Of a stretch of 64,000 nt of DNA, positions 30,609 to 40,594 are shown one piece after another. Below the pieces are notes generated by a model. The model searched no databases. It saw only the letters and a program-made list of their open reading frames with translations, and was not told the origin of the DNA. The DNA comes from Vagococcus vulneris (GTDB taxonomy: Bacteria; Bacillota; Bacilli; Lactobacillales; Vagococcaceae): positions 62,001 to 126,000 of the forward strand of contig NZ_NGJS01000001.1 of assembly GCF_003950515.1 (NCBI RefSeq). Direction: 5' to 3'. Both the position numbers and the translations under genes were made by a program. Position 1 is the stretch's first letter. Every line of letters starts with the position of its first letter.

Positions 30609-30649
30609 TAATTAAAATTTAAAACGAAAGAAAAGAAGTGACTAATCAT

Positions 30650-31141
30650 ATGTCTAAGAAAAAACAACCGCATAAAACCAATGCTGTCCGATTTTTAGAG
30701 CAGAAGAAAGTATCTTTTGAAACAGAAGAATATTCATGGACAGAAGAACATGTCGGAGCAAAAGATACTGCAAAAGAATTGGGAATCCCTGAAAACGAAT
30801 TATTCAAAACTTTGGTAACAGTTGGTAATAAGACCGGTCCTGTTGTGGCAGTCATTCCAGGTAATAAGGAATTAGATTTGAAAAAGTTAGCAAAAATAAG
30901 CGGAAATAAAAAAATTGATATGCTGCCGATGAAAGAATTGGAACCGTTGACTGGTTACATACATGGCGGATGTTCTCCAGTAGGAATGAAAAAACAATTT
31001 CCAACATATTTTGCAATTGAAGGCAAGTCATTGCCGATTATTCGTTGTTCTGCCGGAATGAGAGGATTACAATTATCGATAAATCCGATAGAATTGGTAA
31101 AAATTGTGGGCGGACAATTTGCAGACGTTACCAATGATTAA
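30650..31141 (+). CDS. ybaK: Cys-tRNA(Pro)/YbaK-EbsC family deacylase
   Basis: A 163-residue trans-editing protein of the YbaK/EbsC family that hydrolyses mischarged Cys-tRNA(Pro). Typical motifs: FETEEYSW, ELFKTLV, VAVIPGNKELDLKKLAKISG, and the GYIHGGCSPVGMKK turn followed by IEGKSLPIIRCSAGMRGLQL. Start at ATG 30650; an upstream GTG (30638) would add four residues without better support. Probably cotranscribed with aroD (41-base gap). Confidence 0.88.
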   Translation: MSKKKQPHKTNAVRFLEQKKVSFETEEYSWTEEHVGAKDTAKELGIPENELFKTLVTVGNKTGPVVAVIPGNKELDLKKLAKISGNKKIDMLPMKELEPLTGYIHGGCSPVGMKKQFPTYFAIEGKSLPIIRCSAGMRGLQLSINPIELVKIVGGQFADVTND

Positions 31142-31174
31142 TTTTAAAACCGCAATTTTTTTCAGATAACGCTT

Positions 31175-31612
31175 TATTAACCGACCTGATGGTGTGCCTT
31201 TCATTATGACTGCAGATATCATTTGGGCGAATCAGTTAGAATTGGTTCGCCGGGTTATGATGATGGCCGCATAGCTGCTAAATTGATAGATACAGAAAAT
31301 GTAATAACCCAGCTTATTAGTTTAAACGTTGGGTCGTTGAGCTTATTTCTTTAAATACGAAGAATAAAACCATCAAAAGATTTTAATAGCAGAATAGAAG
31401 CAGCATTAACTTTGAAAGAATTAGATGAGATTGCTAATGAGGTTAATCAATACATAAAATCAGATAGTTCAACAACAATTTCAATCAGTCAATCAACATC
31501 ATCTGAAGCAGCAACTAGTTCAACAGCAAAACAGATTATTTTGACATCGACTGAAACTTCGATTCGTCAAGTTGCCGTAGCAGAATTAGGATTGGCTTTT
31601 TTCAAGAAATAG
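31175..31612 (+). pseudogene. Remnants of one or more decayed genes
   Basis: No intact gene occupies this stretch. A segment reading RPDGVPFIMTADIIWANQ (near 31179) breaks off, and another frame gives VRIGSPGYDDGRIAAKLID ending at a stop at 31352-31354. A later frame, open to TAG 31610-31612, gives RIEAALTLKELDEIANEVN followed by a Ser/Thr-rich linker (SSTTISISQSTSSEAATSS). That suggests the C-terminal half of a secreted or surface protein that has lost its front and its anchor. Whether these are one gene or two is unclear. Confidence 0.4.
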
Positions 31613-31635
31613 AAATAAGAAATAAACAATATTAA

Positions 31636-31680
31636 AAAGCGCAAGGTAATCATTTAAAGTGATTATCTTGCGCTTTTGTT
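31636..31680. terminator. Bidirectional terminator
   Basis: An 18-bp stem (AAAAGCGCAAGGTAATCA with TGATTATCTTGCGCTTTT, one G-U pair). It serves the convergent methyltransferase gene and any rightward transcript. Confidence 0.9.
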
Positions 31681-31702
31681 TGTTAGAGATAAAGGTATCT
31701 TT

Positions 31703-32458
31703 TTATTTTGAACACTCAAAAGTGATTGTCTGATTACTATTTGCAGGAACAGATTGGTAATCATAATCTGCACTAATTATAATGGATTTAAAGCCAATCT
31801 TTTCTAAGAATAAAGTCAGTTCTGATAAACCGTACCAGCGTAACGTAAAATTTTGGAGTTCGGTTGCATCTAATTGTCCATTTGTCCACTTTTCATATTT
31901 AAGCAGTGTAACTATTTGCTGTTTTAACCAATCAATTTCTAGTGTTTTGTATTCCAATGTTATTCCTTCAGAATCATTTAATGGATAAATTGATGTTGTC
32001 GTTTCATTTAACTCAGGATAATAAGGTAGATCTATATCAAATATAAATTTCCCACCATCTTTTAATGAGTGGTAAAGATTTTTTAAAATAGATAACGCTA
32101 TATTCTCAGATGGAAATAAATTAAAACTAGACGAAGGCATTATAATTGCAGCATATTTTTTGTCGAAATGGTAATTGGCTAAATCACCACAATAAAGTGT
32201 TGCTTTCAAGGAATTATGATCGATTTCTTTTCGACATATCGATAACATCTCTTCTGATAAATCTATACCGTCAATATCATAGCCACTTTTCAGCAAGGGG
32301 ATAAGAACCCTTCCTGTACCACAACATGCCTCAAGTATAGGGCCTGACACATGTGTAAGTCTACTTTTATAATAGTCGATATCTCCATTTAAACTAAATC
32401 CCGTCGGTTTTGTTATTTGATAAACTTGCGCGGCTAAGGGGCCGTAATTTTTATACAT
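31703..32458 (-). CDS. Class I SAM-dependent methyltransferase
   Basis: A 251-residue methyltransferase-25/11 type fold. Motif I is ILEACCGTGRVLIPLLKSG, followed by IDGIDLSEEMLSI, then ATLYCGDLANYHF and a loop DGGKFIFDIDLPYY. The substrate is unknown. It directly follows the BaiN-like flavoprotein gene on the same strand. ATG 32474-32476 abuts the upstream stop, but AAAGGA at 9 bases favours ATG 32458 (MYKNYGPLAA). Confidence 0.75.
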   Translation of the reverse strand: MYKNYGPLAAQVYQITKPTGFSLNGDIDYYKSRLTHVSGPILEACCGTGRVLIPLLKSGYDIDGIDLSEEMLSICRKEIDHNSLKATLYCGDLANYHFDKKYAAIIMPSSSFNLFPSENIALSILKNLYHSLKDGGKFIFDIDLPYYPELNETTTSIYPLNDSEGITLEYKTLEIDWLKQQIVTLLKYEKWTNGQLDATELQNFTLRWYGLSELTLFLEKIGFKSIIISADYDYQSVPANSNQTITFECSK

Positions 32459-32476
32459 CGTTATGCATCCTTTCAT

Positions 32477-33754
32477 TTATTGATAATTAAAGTAACTAGA
32501 GATTGTAGCAGCATGAACACCAGCAGTATGTCCTGTTACAAATGCGGCTGTAATATTATATCCGCCGGTATAGCCGTTAATATCTAATAGTTCACCAGCA
32601 AAGAATAAACCATTGATTAATTTACTTTCCATTGTTTTAGGAGTAACTTCTTTCAGATTAATACCACCCCCAGTTACAAATGACTTATCTAAAGGGTAGG
32701 TGTCGTAAACCTTAAAATGAAAATTTTTAATAAGTTTTACAAAATCTTCAATTTGCTGTTCTGTTAACTGGTTTATTGGTAAGGAATCATCAATGCTTAC
32801 CTGTTCCAGCAGAAATTCCAAAAAGCGTTCTGGAAGTATTGGCTTTAAGGCATTTTTTATTGCTTTTTTTGGTGTGTCTTTTTGTATTGAGTGAATCAAG
32901 TGAATTAAATGATTCTCTGTCTGAGATGGTAAGCTATCTAAACTCATGTCAACCTTCTTATTTCCTTTTGCTAGTTGCTGATTGATAAACATACTACATC
33001 TCAGAGCGGCTGGTCCTGATACGCCAAAATGGGTAAAAAGCATATCCATTTGATGCGTAACAATAGGCTTACCTTTTTCATTTAAAACAGACAGACGAAT
33101 ATTTCTAAGAGCAAGTCCTTGCAAGCGTTTATTTTTAATAAAAGGTTCATCTGATTTAATTGGTGATTCTGTTGGGTACAGTGGTGTTACGGTATGACCG
33201 AGCTGCTTTGCTAATTTATAGCCATCTCCAGTGGAACCAGTGTATTGATATGTTTTTCCGCCGGTAGCAAGTATCAAACAATGCGTGTTCAGTAAGTTAC
33301 CATCATCTATTTCTACAGCAGATATCTGTTTATTATTTGTATTTATTTTTTTTACTTCAGTACCTAAAATAAAAGTAACACCTAACTTTAAAGCATGCTG
33401 AACTAATCCATCAACAATGGCTTTTGACGTATTAGCAACAGGAAACATCCGTCCGTGATCCTCCTCTTTGAGAGGAATATGATTACTCTCAAAAAAATTC
33501 ATAATATCGTAGTTGTTGAATTGAGAAAAAGCACTATATAAAAATTTTCCATTACCCGGAATAAAGCTGATAATGTCTTCCGGTGGACGATTGTTAGTAA
33601 CATTACAGCGACCACCACCAGTTAATCGTAATTTTTTTCCAGGACGTTTGTTTTTATCGATTACTGCGACTTTTGCTCCTTTTTCAGCAGCAGCAGCAGC
33701 AGCCATCAATCCACTTGTACCTGCACCAACTATGATTACATCAAACATTGTCAT
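32477..33754 (-). CDS. BaiN/RdsA-type (HI0933-like) flavoprotein
   Basis: A 425-residue FAD-dependent oxidoreductase. The N-terminal dinucleotide motif is VIIVGAGTSGLMAAAAAAEKG, followed by the family signature KLRLTGGGRCNVTN. A second conserved stretch is ILATGGKTYQYTGSTGDGY, and the C-terminal FAD motif is FAGELLDINGYTGGYN. Members of this group (YhiN, YtfP, BaiN) have poorly defined substrates, so no reaction is assigned. AAGGAGG is 8 bases before the ATG. Confidence 0.85.
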   Translation of the reverse strand: MTMFDVIIVGAGTSGLMAAAAAAEKGAKVAVIDKNKRPGKKLRLTGGGRCNVTNNRPPEDIISFIPGNGKFLYSAFSQFNNYDIMNFFESNHIPLKEEDHGRMFPVANTSKAIVDGLVQHALKLGVTFILGTEVKKINTNNKQISAVEIDDGNLLNTHCLILATGGKTYQYTGSTGDGYKLAKQLGHTVTPLYPTESPIKSDEPFIKNKRLQGLALRNIRLSVLNEKGKPIVTHQMDMLFTHFGVSGPAALRCSMFINQQLAKGNKKVDMSLDSLPSQTENHLIHLIHSIQKDTPKKAIKNALKPILPERFLEFLLEQVSIDDSLPINQLTEQQIEDFVKLIKNFHFKVYDTYPLDKSFVTGGGINLKEVTPKTMESKLINGLFFAGELLDINGYTGGYNITAAFVTGHTAGVHAATISSYFNYQ

Positions 33755-33933
33755 AGTGAAATCCTCCTTACATAATATGTTCAGTTTATCATAAAGTTAT
33801 TTAAAAGGAATATCAAAAATAGAACATATTATGAGAAAAATATAAGTATTATTAAAAAAAGCTCATTTTATTACTGTTGTTTTTCAGTATTTTATGTATA
33901 CTAATAGTAATTATACTGAAAGCGAGTGATTAC

Positions 33934-35283
33934 ATGGTAAATGTAAAAGAGTATTTACAGAATATTAAAGAAAAAACGCATCATAATTATGGGCATCAAG
34001 TAGAGTTCTTACAAGCAATCGATGAATTCTTAGAGACAATTTACCCGTTTTTAGAGGTTAATCCAATTTACGTAGAAAAGAATATTCTAGAAATGGTTCT
34101 GCTGCCAGAACGTTTGATTGAATTTCGTGTTCCTTGGATGAATGATAGTAATGAATGGAAAGTAAATACTGGTTACCGAGTTCAGTATAATTCAGCAATG
34201 GGGCCTTATAAAGGTGGGTTAAGGTTTCATCCATCTGTTAATCAAAGTATTATTAAATTTTTAGGATTTGAACAAATATTTAAAAATGCGTTGACATCTC
34301 TGCCAATTGGCGGTGGAAAAGGTGGTAGTGATTTTGATCCAAAAGGAAAATCTGACGGTGAAATTATGCGTTTCTGTCAAAGTTTTATGCAAGAACTTCA
34401 AAAACATATCGGGGCTGATACCGATGTTCCTGCGGGAGATATTGGTGTTGGTGGTCGTGAGATAGGCTATTTATTTGGTGAATTTAAACGATTAAATGGT
34501 TATCAGGCTGGGGTTCTAACTGGGAAGCCATTGGCGTATTGGGGTAGTTTAGCAAGAACTGAGGCGACCGGTTATGGTTTAGTTTACTTTGTACAACATT
34601 TATTGGCTGATTCAAAGGATTCATTCAAAGGTAAGAAAGTAATGGTGTCTGGAAGTGGTAATGTCGCTATTTACGCTATTCAAAAAGCACAATCTTTAGG
34701 TGCTTTAGTTTATGGTTGTTCTGATTCATCAGGATATGTTATTGATACAGACGGAATTGATGTAAATTTATTAAAAAAAATAAAAGAAGTTAAACGTGAA
34801 AGAATTTCAGTCTACGCAAATCAGCGTCCAAATGCCGTTTTTTATAAAAACGAAAATATTTGGAATCATGAAATGGAATATGACATAGCTTTACCTTGTG
34901 CTACTCAAAATGAAATTTACGAATTACAAGCGCAAAAGTTGATTGATAACGGTATAAAAATCGTTGCGGAGGGTGCAAATATGCCGACAACATTACCGGC
35001 GACGGAGCTATTGAGAAAAGAGGGGATAGTCTATTGTCCAGGTAAAGCATCTAATGCAGGAGGAGTAGCTGTTTCAGCTTTGGAAATGGCTCAGAATTCT
35101 CAGCGCCAGCCTTGGTCATTTGATCATGTAGATGCTGAGTTAGATAAGATTATGAAAAATATTTATGAAAACTGCCGAGACACTGCGATGGAGTATGCCG
35201 AACCGATGAACTTAATGGCCGGTGCAAATATTGCTGGTTTTGAACGTGTTGCCGCTGCAATGCTCAGTCAAGGATTAGTATAA
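33934..35283 (+). CDS. gdhA: NADP-type glutamate dehydrogenase
   Basis: Converts 2-oxoglutarate and ammonia to glutamate, normally with NADPH in this 449-residue hexameric subgroup. Landmarks: FRVPWMNDSNEWKVNTGYR, PYKGGLRFHPSV, the catalytic Lys in PIGGGKGGSDFDPKG, and nucleotide motif VSGSGNVAIYAIQKA. An upstream in-frame extension to 33877 would add a hydrophobic stretch foreign to the family. AAAGCGAG before ATG 33934 and the length of homologues support the shorter form. TATACT at 33897-33902 is a candidate -10. Confidence 0.93.
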   Translation: MVNVKEYLQNIKEKTHHNYGHQVEFLQAIDEFLETIYPFLEVNPIYVEKNILEMVLLPERLIEFRVPWMNDSNEWKVNTGYRVQYNSAMGPYKGGLRFHPSVNQSIIKFLGFEQIFKNALTSLPIGGGKGGSDFDPKGKSDGEIMRFCQSFMQELQKHIGADTDVPAGDIGVGGREIGYLFGEFKRLNGYQAGVLTGKPLAYWGSLARTEATGYGLVYFVQHLLADSKDSFKGKKVMVSGSGNVAIYAIQKAQSLGALVYGCSDSSGYVIDTDGIDVNLLKKIKEVKRERISVYANQRPNAVFYKNENIWNHEMEYDIALPCATQNEIYELQAQKLIDNGIKIVAEGANMPTTLPATELLRKEGIVYCPGKASNAGGVAVSALEMAQNSQRQPWSFDHVDAELDKIMKNIYENCRDTAMEYAEPMNLMAGANIAGFERVAAAMLSQGLV

Positions 35284-35305
35284 AATAGTATCTATGAAAA
35301 AAAAT

Positions 35306-35336
35306 CAGAATGTTACAGTAACATTCTGGTTTTTTT
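35306..35336 (+). terminator. Terminator of gdhA
   Basis: CAGAATGTTAC / GTAACATTCTG stem followed by a T-run. Confidence 0.9.
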
Positions 35337-35411
35337 AATGATTAAATTCATAAAAAGTGGTAGAATACAGAGGAAATGTGTTCTTTTACACATAAAAATA
35401 GGAGGGTTACT

Positions 35412-36758
35412 ATGTCACATATTAATTTTGATTATTCTAAAGTTAGTAAATTTATCGGTGAGCATGAACTAGGTTACATGCAAGCTGAAGTTACTGCAGC
35501 TCACAAACAATTACGTGAAGGAACTGGAGCGGGTAGCGATTTCTTAGGTTGGGTCGATCTACCAGCTAACTACGATAAAGAGGAATTTGCACGTATCAAA
35601 GCAGCAGCTGAAAAAATTCAGTCTGATTCTGAAATTCTTGTTGTTATTGGTATCGGAGGATCATATTTAGGAGCAAAAGCAGCGATTGATTTCTTAAATA
35701 ACTCTTTCTATAATTTAATTGATAATGACGAAAGAAAAGCACCTCAAATTTTCTTTGCAGGTAATAGCATAAGTTCAACATATTTAGCTGATTTAATAAA
35801 TGTTATTGGCGATAAAGATTTTTCTGTTAATGTTATTTCAAAATCGGGAACAACGACAGAACCAGCTATCGCTTTCCGTGTCTTCAAAGAATTATTAGTT
35901 AATAAATATGGTAAAGAAGAAGCCAATAAACGTATTTATGCAACTACAGATAAAGCTCGCGGAGCTGTTAAAACTGAAGCTGACGTTGAAGGTTGGCAAA
36001 CCTTTGTCATTCCAGATGATATTGGTGGTCGTTTCTCAGTTCTTACGGCTGTTGGACTATTGCCAATTGCTGTTACAGGTGCTGATGTTGATGGTTTAAT
36101 GGAAGGTGCAGCAGCGGCTCGTTTAGATTTTGCGAACGACGATTTGAAAACAAACCAAGCATATCAATATGCAGCTTTACGGAATATTTTATATCGTAAA
36201 GGAAAAGTAACCGAATTATTAATCAATTACGAACCAAGTTTGCAATATTTCTCTGAATGGTGGAAACAATTGTTCGGCGAATCTGAAGGTAAAGATCAAA
36301 AAGGTATTTATCCTTCAAGTGCTAACTTCTCAACTGACTTACACTCATTAGGTCAATACATTCAAGAAGGCCGCCGCAACATTTTTGAAACAGTTATTAA
36401 AGTTGATAAAGCGCGTCATGAATTAACGATTCCTGAAATGACTGAAGATTTAGATGGACTAGGCTATATTCAAGGAAAAACGATTGATTTTGTTAATACA
36501 AAAGCATTCCAAGGTACTTTATTAGCACATACAGATGGTGATGTACCTAATTTTGTTATTAATATTCCACAATTAGATGCGTATACTTTAGGCTACACAA
36601 TGTACTTTTTTGAAATTGCAGTTGGTATCTCAGGTTACTTAAATGGTGTTAATCCATTTGATCAGCCAGGTGTTGAAGCATACAAAAAAAATATGTTTGC
36701 TTTATTAGGCAAACCAGGATTTGAAGATCTAGCTAAAGAACTAAACGAACGTCTGTAG
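35412..36758 (+). CDS. pgi: Glucose-6-phosphate isomerase
   Basis: Interconverts glucose-6-P and fructose-6-P in glycolysis. 448 residues, the length usual in Firmicutes. Motifs: [55 protein letters not shown], and [18 protein letters not shown] near the C-terminus. GGAGGG lies 6-8 bases before ATG 35412. Upstream in-frame codons to 35376 would give a Cys-containing leader not seen in the family. Single-gene unit between two terminators. Confidence 0.96.
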   Translation: MSHINFDYSKVSKFIGEHELGYMQAEVTAAHKQLREGTGAGSDFLGWVDLPANYDKEEFARIKAAAEKIQSDSEILVVIGIGGSYLGAKAAIDFLNNSFYNLIDNDERKAPQIFFAGNSISSTYLADLINVIGDKDFSVNVISKSGTTTEPAIAFRVFKELLVNKYGKEEANKRIYATTDKARGAVKTEADVEGWQTFVIPDDIGGRFSVLTAVGLLPIAVTGADVDGLMEGAAAARLDFANDDLKTNQAYQYAALRNILYRKGKVTELLINYEPSLQYFSEWWKQLFGESEGKDQKGIYPSSANFSTDLHSLGQYIQEGRRNIFETVIKVDKARHELTIPEMTEDLDGLGYIQGKTIDFVNTKAFQGTLLAHTDGDVPNFVINIPQLDAYTLGYTMYFFEIAVGISGYLNGVNPFDQPGVEAYKKNMFALLGKPGFEDLAKELNERL

Positions 36759-36777
36759 AAATAAGTTACCAAATTAT

Positions 36778-36855
36778 AAACTCAAGGTAAACAGTCTTTC
36801 CGTATTAATTTAACAGAGATTGATATGGAAAACTCGGACCTTGAGTTTTTTTATT
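36778..36855 (+). terminator. Large terminator hairpin after pgi
   Basis: AAACTCAAGGT (36778-36788) pairs with ACCTTGAGTTT (36838-36848). An inner pairing of TTTCCGTA with TATGGAAA lies within the loop, and a T-rich tract follows. Confidence 0.75.
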
Positions 36856-37205
36856 TATTTTACATATTGTTGATTTGTTGATTAAATTTTACTACTACTA
36901 AATATTAATTATTCTTGCTTATTTAACAGCTCTTTTATAGTTATAATGATAACTAATCGAATTATCAGCATTATATTGACTCTCATAATGTCTGATCAGC
37001 CATAAAATTATACTTTTTATCCCACATTAAAAGAAATTATTTATTAAAAGAAAATATATCAGAAAGTACTTTTTAAAAGATTCATTCTTATAGTCGTGTT
37101 TTAAACGAAGTAGAATAACCGGTAACTTTCATATTCTACAATCCCATATTATATTACATAAGATTATATCTCAATTGTATAAACGTACGTTCTTTTTTTG
37201 GTAAT
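36856..37205. other. AT-rich intergenic region without a gene
   Basis: 350 bases with no coding frame worth calling. Two inverted repeats are visible: TGATAA / TTATCA at 36947-36967 (9-base centre) and GTAGAATA / TATTCTAC at 37110-37139 (14-base centre). No function assigned. Confidence 0.4.
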
Positions 37206-37236
37206 AAAAAAGCTGATTAATTAATAATCAGCCAAA
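37206..37236 (-). terminator. Terminator of the lipoprotein gene
   Basis: GGCTGATTATTAATTAATCAGC read on the minus strand, followed by TTTTTT. Confidence 0.85.
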
Positions 37237-37241
37237 ATTTA

Positions 37242-37676
37242 TTATTTTTTAGGTTTTAAAACGAAGGGTTCTTTGTTATCACCATCAGTTGGTGTAAGAA
37301 TAATATTATCTTTTTCGCGAGATAACTTAAAACGTTTTTTAAAACCTAATTCAGAATTTTTTAAAACCAACTCATCTTTTTCAATTTTATAGTTACTTTG
37401 GACAATTGTTGAATCACGTAATGTTTTTGCTAGTTCATCACTTAAGTCGTCCAAATTATCTTTATTGCTAGATTGTACCATATTTGTATCGGTATCATTT
37501 TTAATCGTTAGTTTATTATTTTTGAAGGATATAACAACTGGTACCTCTTCACCGTTCTCGTTTTCATAAGCTGTCCAATCATTTTTCGTGAGACTTTCTT
37601 TATCAATTTTTTGACTACAGCCGGCGAGCAAGATGATACCAACAAATGCGACTATAATCAACCTTATCTTTTTCAT
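37242..37676 (-). CDS. Small lipoprotein of unknown function
   Basis: 144 residues. The signal peptide MKKIRLIIVAFVGIILLAG ends in the lipobox LAGC, so Cys20 should be lipidated and the protein anchored on the outer face of the membrane. The mature part is hydrophilic, lysine/aspartate-rich, and contains the beta-rich segments VVISFKNNKLTIKND and LVLKNSELGFKKRFKL, like small lipocalin-type Gram-positive lipoproteins. No named family recognised. Single gene with its own terminator. Confidence 0.75.
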   Translation of the reverse strand: MKKIRLIIVAFVGIILLAGCSQKIDKESLTKNDWTAYENENGEEVPVVISFKNNKLTIKNDTDTNMVQSSNKDNLDDLSDELAKTLRDSTIVQSNYKIEKDELVLKNSELGFKKRFKLSREKDNIILTPTDGDNKEPFVLKPKK

Positions 37677-37871
37677 ACTGTGACCCTCCTAAATTGTAAA
37701 TATATCATTTTTGATAAATAGTACTTATTACTTATATTTTAAGACTTGTTGCACCAAAACGCAAAAGTTTATTTAAACATTTGTGATATATACGACTTAT
37801 ATTAGAAGATGATGATTAAAAGAGTTTTGATTGTGATAATAGAATAAAAGATTAACATTTTTTCAAAGATT

Positions 37872-37880
37872 TGATATAAT
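37872..37880 (+). promoter_or_regulatory. Extended -10 promoter
   Basis: TGATATAAT, a perfect extended -10, 32 bases before the start of the small membrane protein gene. Confidence 0.55.
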
Positions 37881-37912
37881 CAACACATAATAACTGCTAG
37901 GAGGTGTAGCAA

Positions 37913-38245
37913 ATGACAAAAAAAGAAACACAAAAAAATTACAAACCGGTTTTATATGTTTTATTAGCAGTTTATTTAATTGAATTAGTTTGGTTTTTTT
38001 ACTCAAAAATTATTGTTAAATTAATTAATCATCAACCAATTGATGTAGCTTCTAAAGAATTGGCTATTATTTTAGGTATTGTTTTATTGGTAATATTGGT
38101 AATTTTTATGTTGAAAAAATCTCGAAAAGTTGGTAGTGTTTTAATTGCTGTACTTATTATCAGCGTTATAGGATTCTGTATTTTTGCACCACTTTTTGAT
38201 GTATACATACCAGTAATATGGGAAATATTTCATAAGTTTTTTTAG
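37913..38245 (+). CDS. Small membrane protein
   Basis: 110 residues with three hydrophobic helices (about 13-30, 47-65, 75-95) and a basic N-terminus; KKSRK lies between helices 2 and 3. No family recognised. Well-formed gene: GGAGGTG 8 bases upstream, extended -10 promoter, and its own terminator directly after the stop. Confidence 0.7.
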   Translation: MTKKETQKNYKPVLYVLLAVYLIELVWFFYSKIIVKLINHQPIDVASKELAIILGIVLLVILVIFMLKKSRKVGSVLIAVLIISVIGFCIFAPLFDVYIPVIWEIFHKFF

Positions 38246-38246
38246 T

Positions 38247-38280
38247 GTTTAGCTGATTTAAGTAGCTAAACTTTTTTTTA
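38247..38280 (+). terminator. Terminator
   Basis: GTTTAGCT / AGCTAAAC with a 9-base loop and eight T. Confidence 0.9.
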
Positions 38281-38330
38281 AAATACACTTATGATAAACT
38301 AAAAGTAGTTAACTTAAAGGAATGATACAA

Positions 38331-39098
38331 ATGGTAAGGCAATCAGATAAGAGAAAATATTTTCGTTTTCCCGCTTATGATGATAACGAAGGTGTGAAAA
38401 GAAAAAGTCAGCGTAATCGTGAAATGTTTGATGGATTTCTTAATGATGGTTTTGATAATCGAAGGAAGCAACATCAGCAAATACAATCGGTAGAGATAGA
38501 TAGAGTGGAAATGACGGATGAGCCTGATTACTTTGGTTCTGATCGCATGGAGAATCAAAAACAAGAATACAGCTCTGCACCTAGAAAATCTATTAGTACA
38601 GCAAAAACACCATTTCATGATAAACAAATTGTTTTACCTGATAAACAGATAGCCCGCAAAAACTATTCATCTGATAGTACTCAGGAGAGTCTTCAATCAG
38701 AGCAAGCGGATTTTTCAAATAAATTTATCGAAACGGACCGTCTGGGTATTGCACGATATAAAAAGCATACTCGTCCTGGAAGAAGTTTGGAGTCAAGTTA
38801 TCATTTGCCAGGTGAAAATCCTGAGAAAATATTTACGCCTAAATATATTCCTGCTTCTACAATTAATGATAGCGTACCTGCTAATAATCATGATGAATTG
38901 AAAAACAAAGAACGTATTTCTGAAAGCTTAAAAGAAATAGCAGAATCCAATCGTTTGATCATGGAATTTGATAGTGATATGCTTGATGAAGATAATGAAA
39001 TTTCAGATGAAAAGGCGAAACATCAACGTTTGGACAAATCACTTTCAGGTATTATTGCGAATGAAGATACATCATCCACAAATCAGTACTTTAATTAG
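38331..39098 (+). CDS. Hydrophilic protein upstream of murC, unknown
   Basis: 255 residues, rich in Lys, Asp, Ser and Gln, without membrane segments or recognisable domains, probably largely disordered. A short conserved-looking stretch is RLGIARYKKHTRPGRSLESS followed by FTPKYIPAS. In Bacillus and relatives this position before murC holds the SftA/YtpT DNA translocase. The stretch faintly resembles the linker ahead of the FtsK motor, so this could be a translocase that has lost its motor; that is inference only. Start ATG 38331 has AAAGGA 8 bases upstream; ATG 38322 is too close. A terminator follows. Confidence 0.6.
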   Translation: MVRQSDKRKYFRFPAYDDNEGVKRKSQRNREMFDGFLNDGFDNRRKQHQQIQSVEIDRVEMTDEPDYFGSDRMENQKQEYSSAPRKSISTAKTPFHDKQIVLPDKQIARKNYSSDSTQESLQSEQADFSNKFIETDRLGIARYKKHTRPGRSLESSYHLPGENPEKIFTPKYIPASTINDSVPANNHDELKNKERISESLKEIAESNRLIMEFDSDMLDEDNEISDEKAKHQRLDKSLSGIIANEDTSSTNQYFN

Positions 39099-39132
39099 AC
39101 TTACATTGATTTAGGCAATGTAAGTTTTTTTA
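39099..39132 (+). terminator. Terminator
   Basis: ACTTACATTG / CAATGTAAGT stem followed by TTTTTT, immediately after the stop. Confidence 0.9.
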
Positions 39133-39217
39133 TTGAAAAAAATAGTAAAATATATGATAATAGTGTGTGCGTATCATTGATTAGTGAAACACTAAGTTTA
39201 AAGAAAAGAGGATTTTT

Positions 39218-40555
39218 ATGGATATTCATAAAAACAATACTTACCATTTTGTAGGTATCAAAGGATCGGGTATGAGTTCCCTTGCATTGTTGTTACATCA
39301 AAAGGGTTACAAAGTACAAGGTTCAGATGTAGCAGAATATTTTTTTACACAACATGAATTAGAAAAAGAAAATGTCCCAATTATGACATTTGATGAAAAA
39401 AATATTGATGGTGATTTGGTTATTATTGCAGGAAATGCGTTTCCTGATAGCCACGTAGAAATAAAAGCCGCTTTAAAAAAAGGATTACCTGTTATTCGCT
39501 ACCATAAATTTTTAGGTGATTTTATTCAAGATTTTACAAGTGTTGCTGTAACTGGTTCACATGGCAAAACAAGTACAACAGGTATGCTGGCACATGTTTT
39601 ATCGGGTGTTGCACCTACAAGTTATTTGATTGGTGACGGAACAGGTCATGGTGAACCAGATGCAACGTTCTTCGCCTTTGAAGCGTGCGAGTATCGACGT
39701 CATTTTCTATCGTATCAGCCTGATTATGCAATCATTACAAATATTGATTTTGATCATCCTGACTATTATAAAAGTATTGAAGATGTATTTGATGCTTTTC
39801 AAACATTTTCAGCGGGTGTGAAAAAGGGGATTGTTGCTTTTGGAGATGATGTTAATTTACGCCGCTTGGAATCAAAGGCTCCGATTTATTATTACGGAGT
39901 AACCGATAAAGATGATTTTCAGGCAGTGAATGTTCAACGAACAACAGAGGGCTCATCATTTGATGTCAAACATGATAAGAAAATAATTGGTCATTTTATG
40001 GTTCCTGCTTACGGGTTACATAATGTATTAAATGCATTAGGTGTTATTGCTATATCTTATTTAGAAGGCTTGGACATGCGTGAAGTTGCTTCAGAAATGG
40101 CCTCTTTTAATGGTGTTAAACGTCGTTTTAGTGAAAAAAAAGTAAATGATATGATAGTAGTTGATGATTATGCTCATCATCCTGCAGAAATAAAAGCGAC
40201 TATTGATGCAGCACGACAAAAGTATCCTGATAAAGAAATTATAGCAGTCTTTCAACCACATACTTTTACACGTACAATTGCCTTGTTAGACGATTTTGCA
40301 AAATCACTGGATTTAGCTGATCGCATTTATCTATGTGATATTTTCGGTTCAGCCAGAGAAAATTCTGGTACGGTTAAGATTGAAGATTTAGGTGCTAAGA
40401 TTAGTAAAGGCGGTGAGGTTCTTAAGGTAGAAAATTTATCTCCGTTATTAACATATCAAGATGCAGTCATTATTTTTATGGGTGCCGGAGATGTTCAAAA
40501 GTTTGAAATTGCCTATGAAAAATTACTGAGCAGTACACGTAAAAACAATATGTAA
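39218..40555 (+). CDS. murC: UDP-N-acetylmuramate--L-alanine ligase
   Basis: First amino-acid addition in peptidoglycan precursor synthesis, cytoplasmic. The N-terminal Rossmann domain has [18 protein letters not shown]. The ATP site is [15 protein letters not shown]. The central domain has [10 protein letters not shown] and GVKRRFSEK, and the C-terminal domain [15 protein letters not shown] and FQPHTFTRT. 445 residues, complete. AGAGGA lies upstream of ATG 39218. Not clustered with other mur genes, as is common in Lactobacillales. Confidence 0.96.
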   Translation: MDIHKNNTYHFVGIKGSGMSSLALLLHQKGYKVQGSDVAEYFFTQHELEKENVPIMTFDEKNIDGDLVIIAGNAFPDSHVEIKAALKKGLPVIRYHKFLGDFIQDFTSVAVTGSHGKTSTTGMLAHVLSGVAPTSYLIGDGTGHGEPDATFFAFEACEYRRHFLSYQPDYAIITNIDFDHPDYYKSIEDVFDAFQTFSAGVKKGIVAFGDDVNLRRLESKAPIYYYGVTDKDDFQAVNVQRTTEGSSFDVKHDKKIIGHFMVPAYGLHNVLNALGVIAISYLEGLDMREVASEMASFNGVKRRFSEKKVNDMIVVDDYAHHPAEIKATIDAARQKYPDKEIIAVFQPHTFTRTIALLDDFAKSLDLADRIYLCDIFGSARENSGTVKIEDLGAKISKGGEVLKVENLSPLLTYQDAVIIFMGAGDVQKFEIAYEKLLSSTRKNNM

Positions 40556-40594
40556 ACCAATTAATTTACAAATAATTCAAGATGAAGGGGGCGT

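Noticed and set aside
33877-33933. Hydrophobic N-terminal extension of GdhA
   Set aside because: Not found in the family; ribosome site and length favour ATG 33934.
35376-35411. 12-residue N-terminal extension of Pgi
   Set aside because: Strong GGAGGG precedes ATG 35412, the normal family start.
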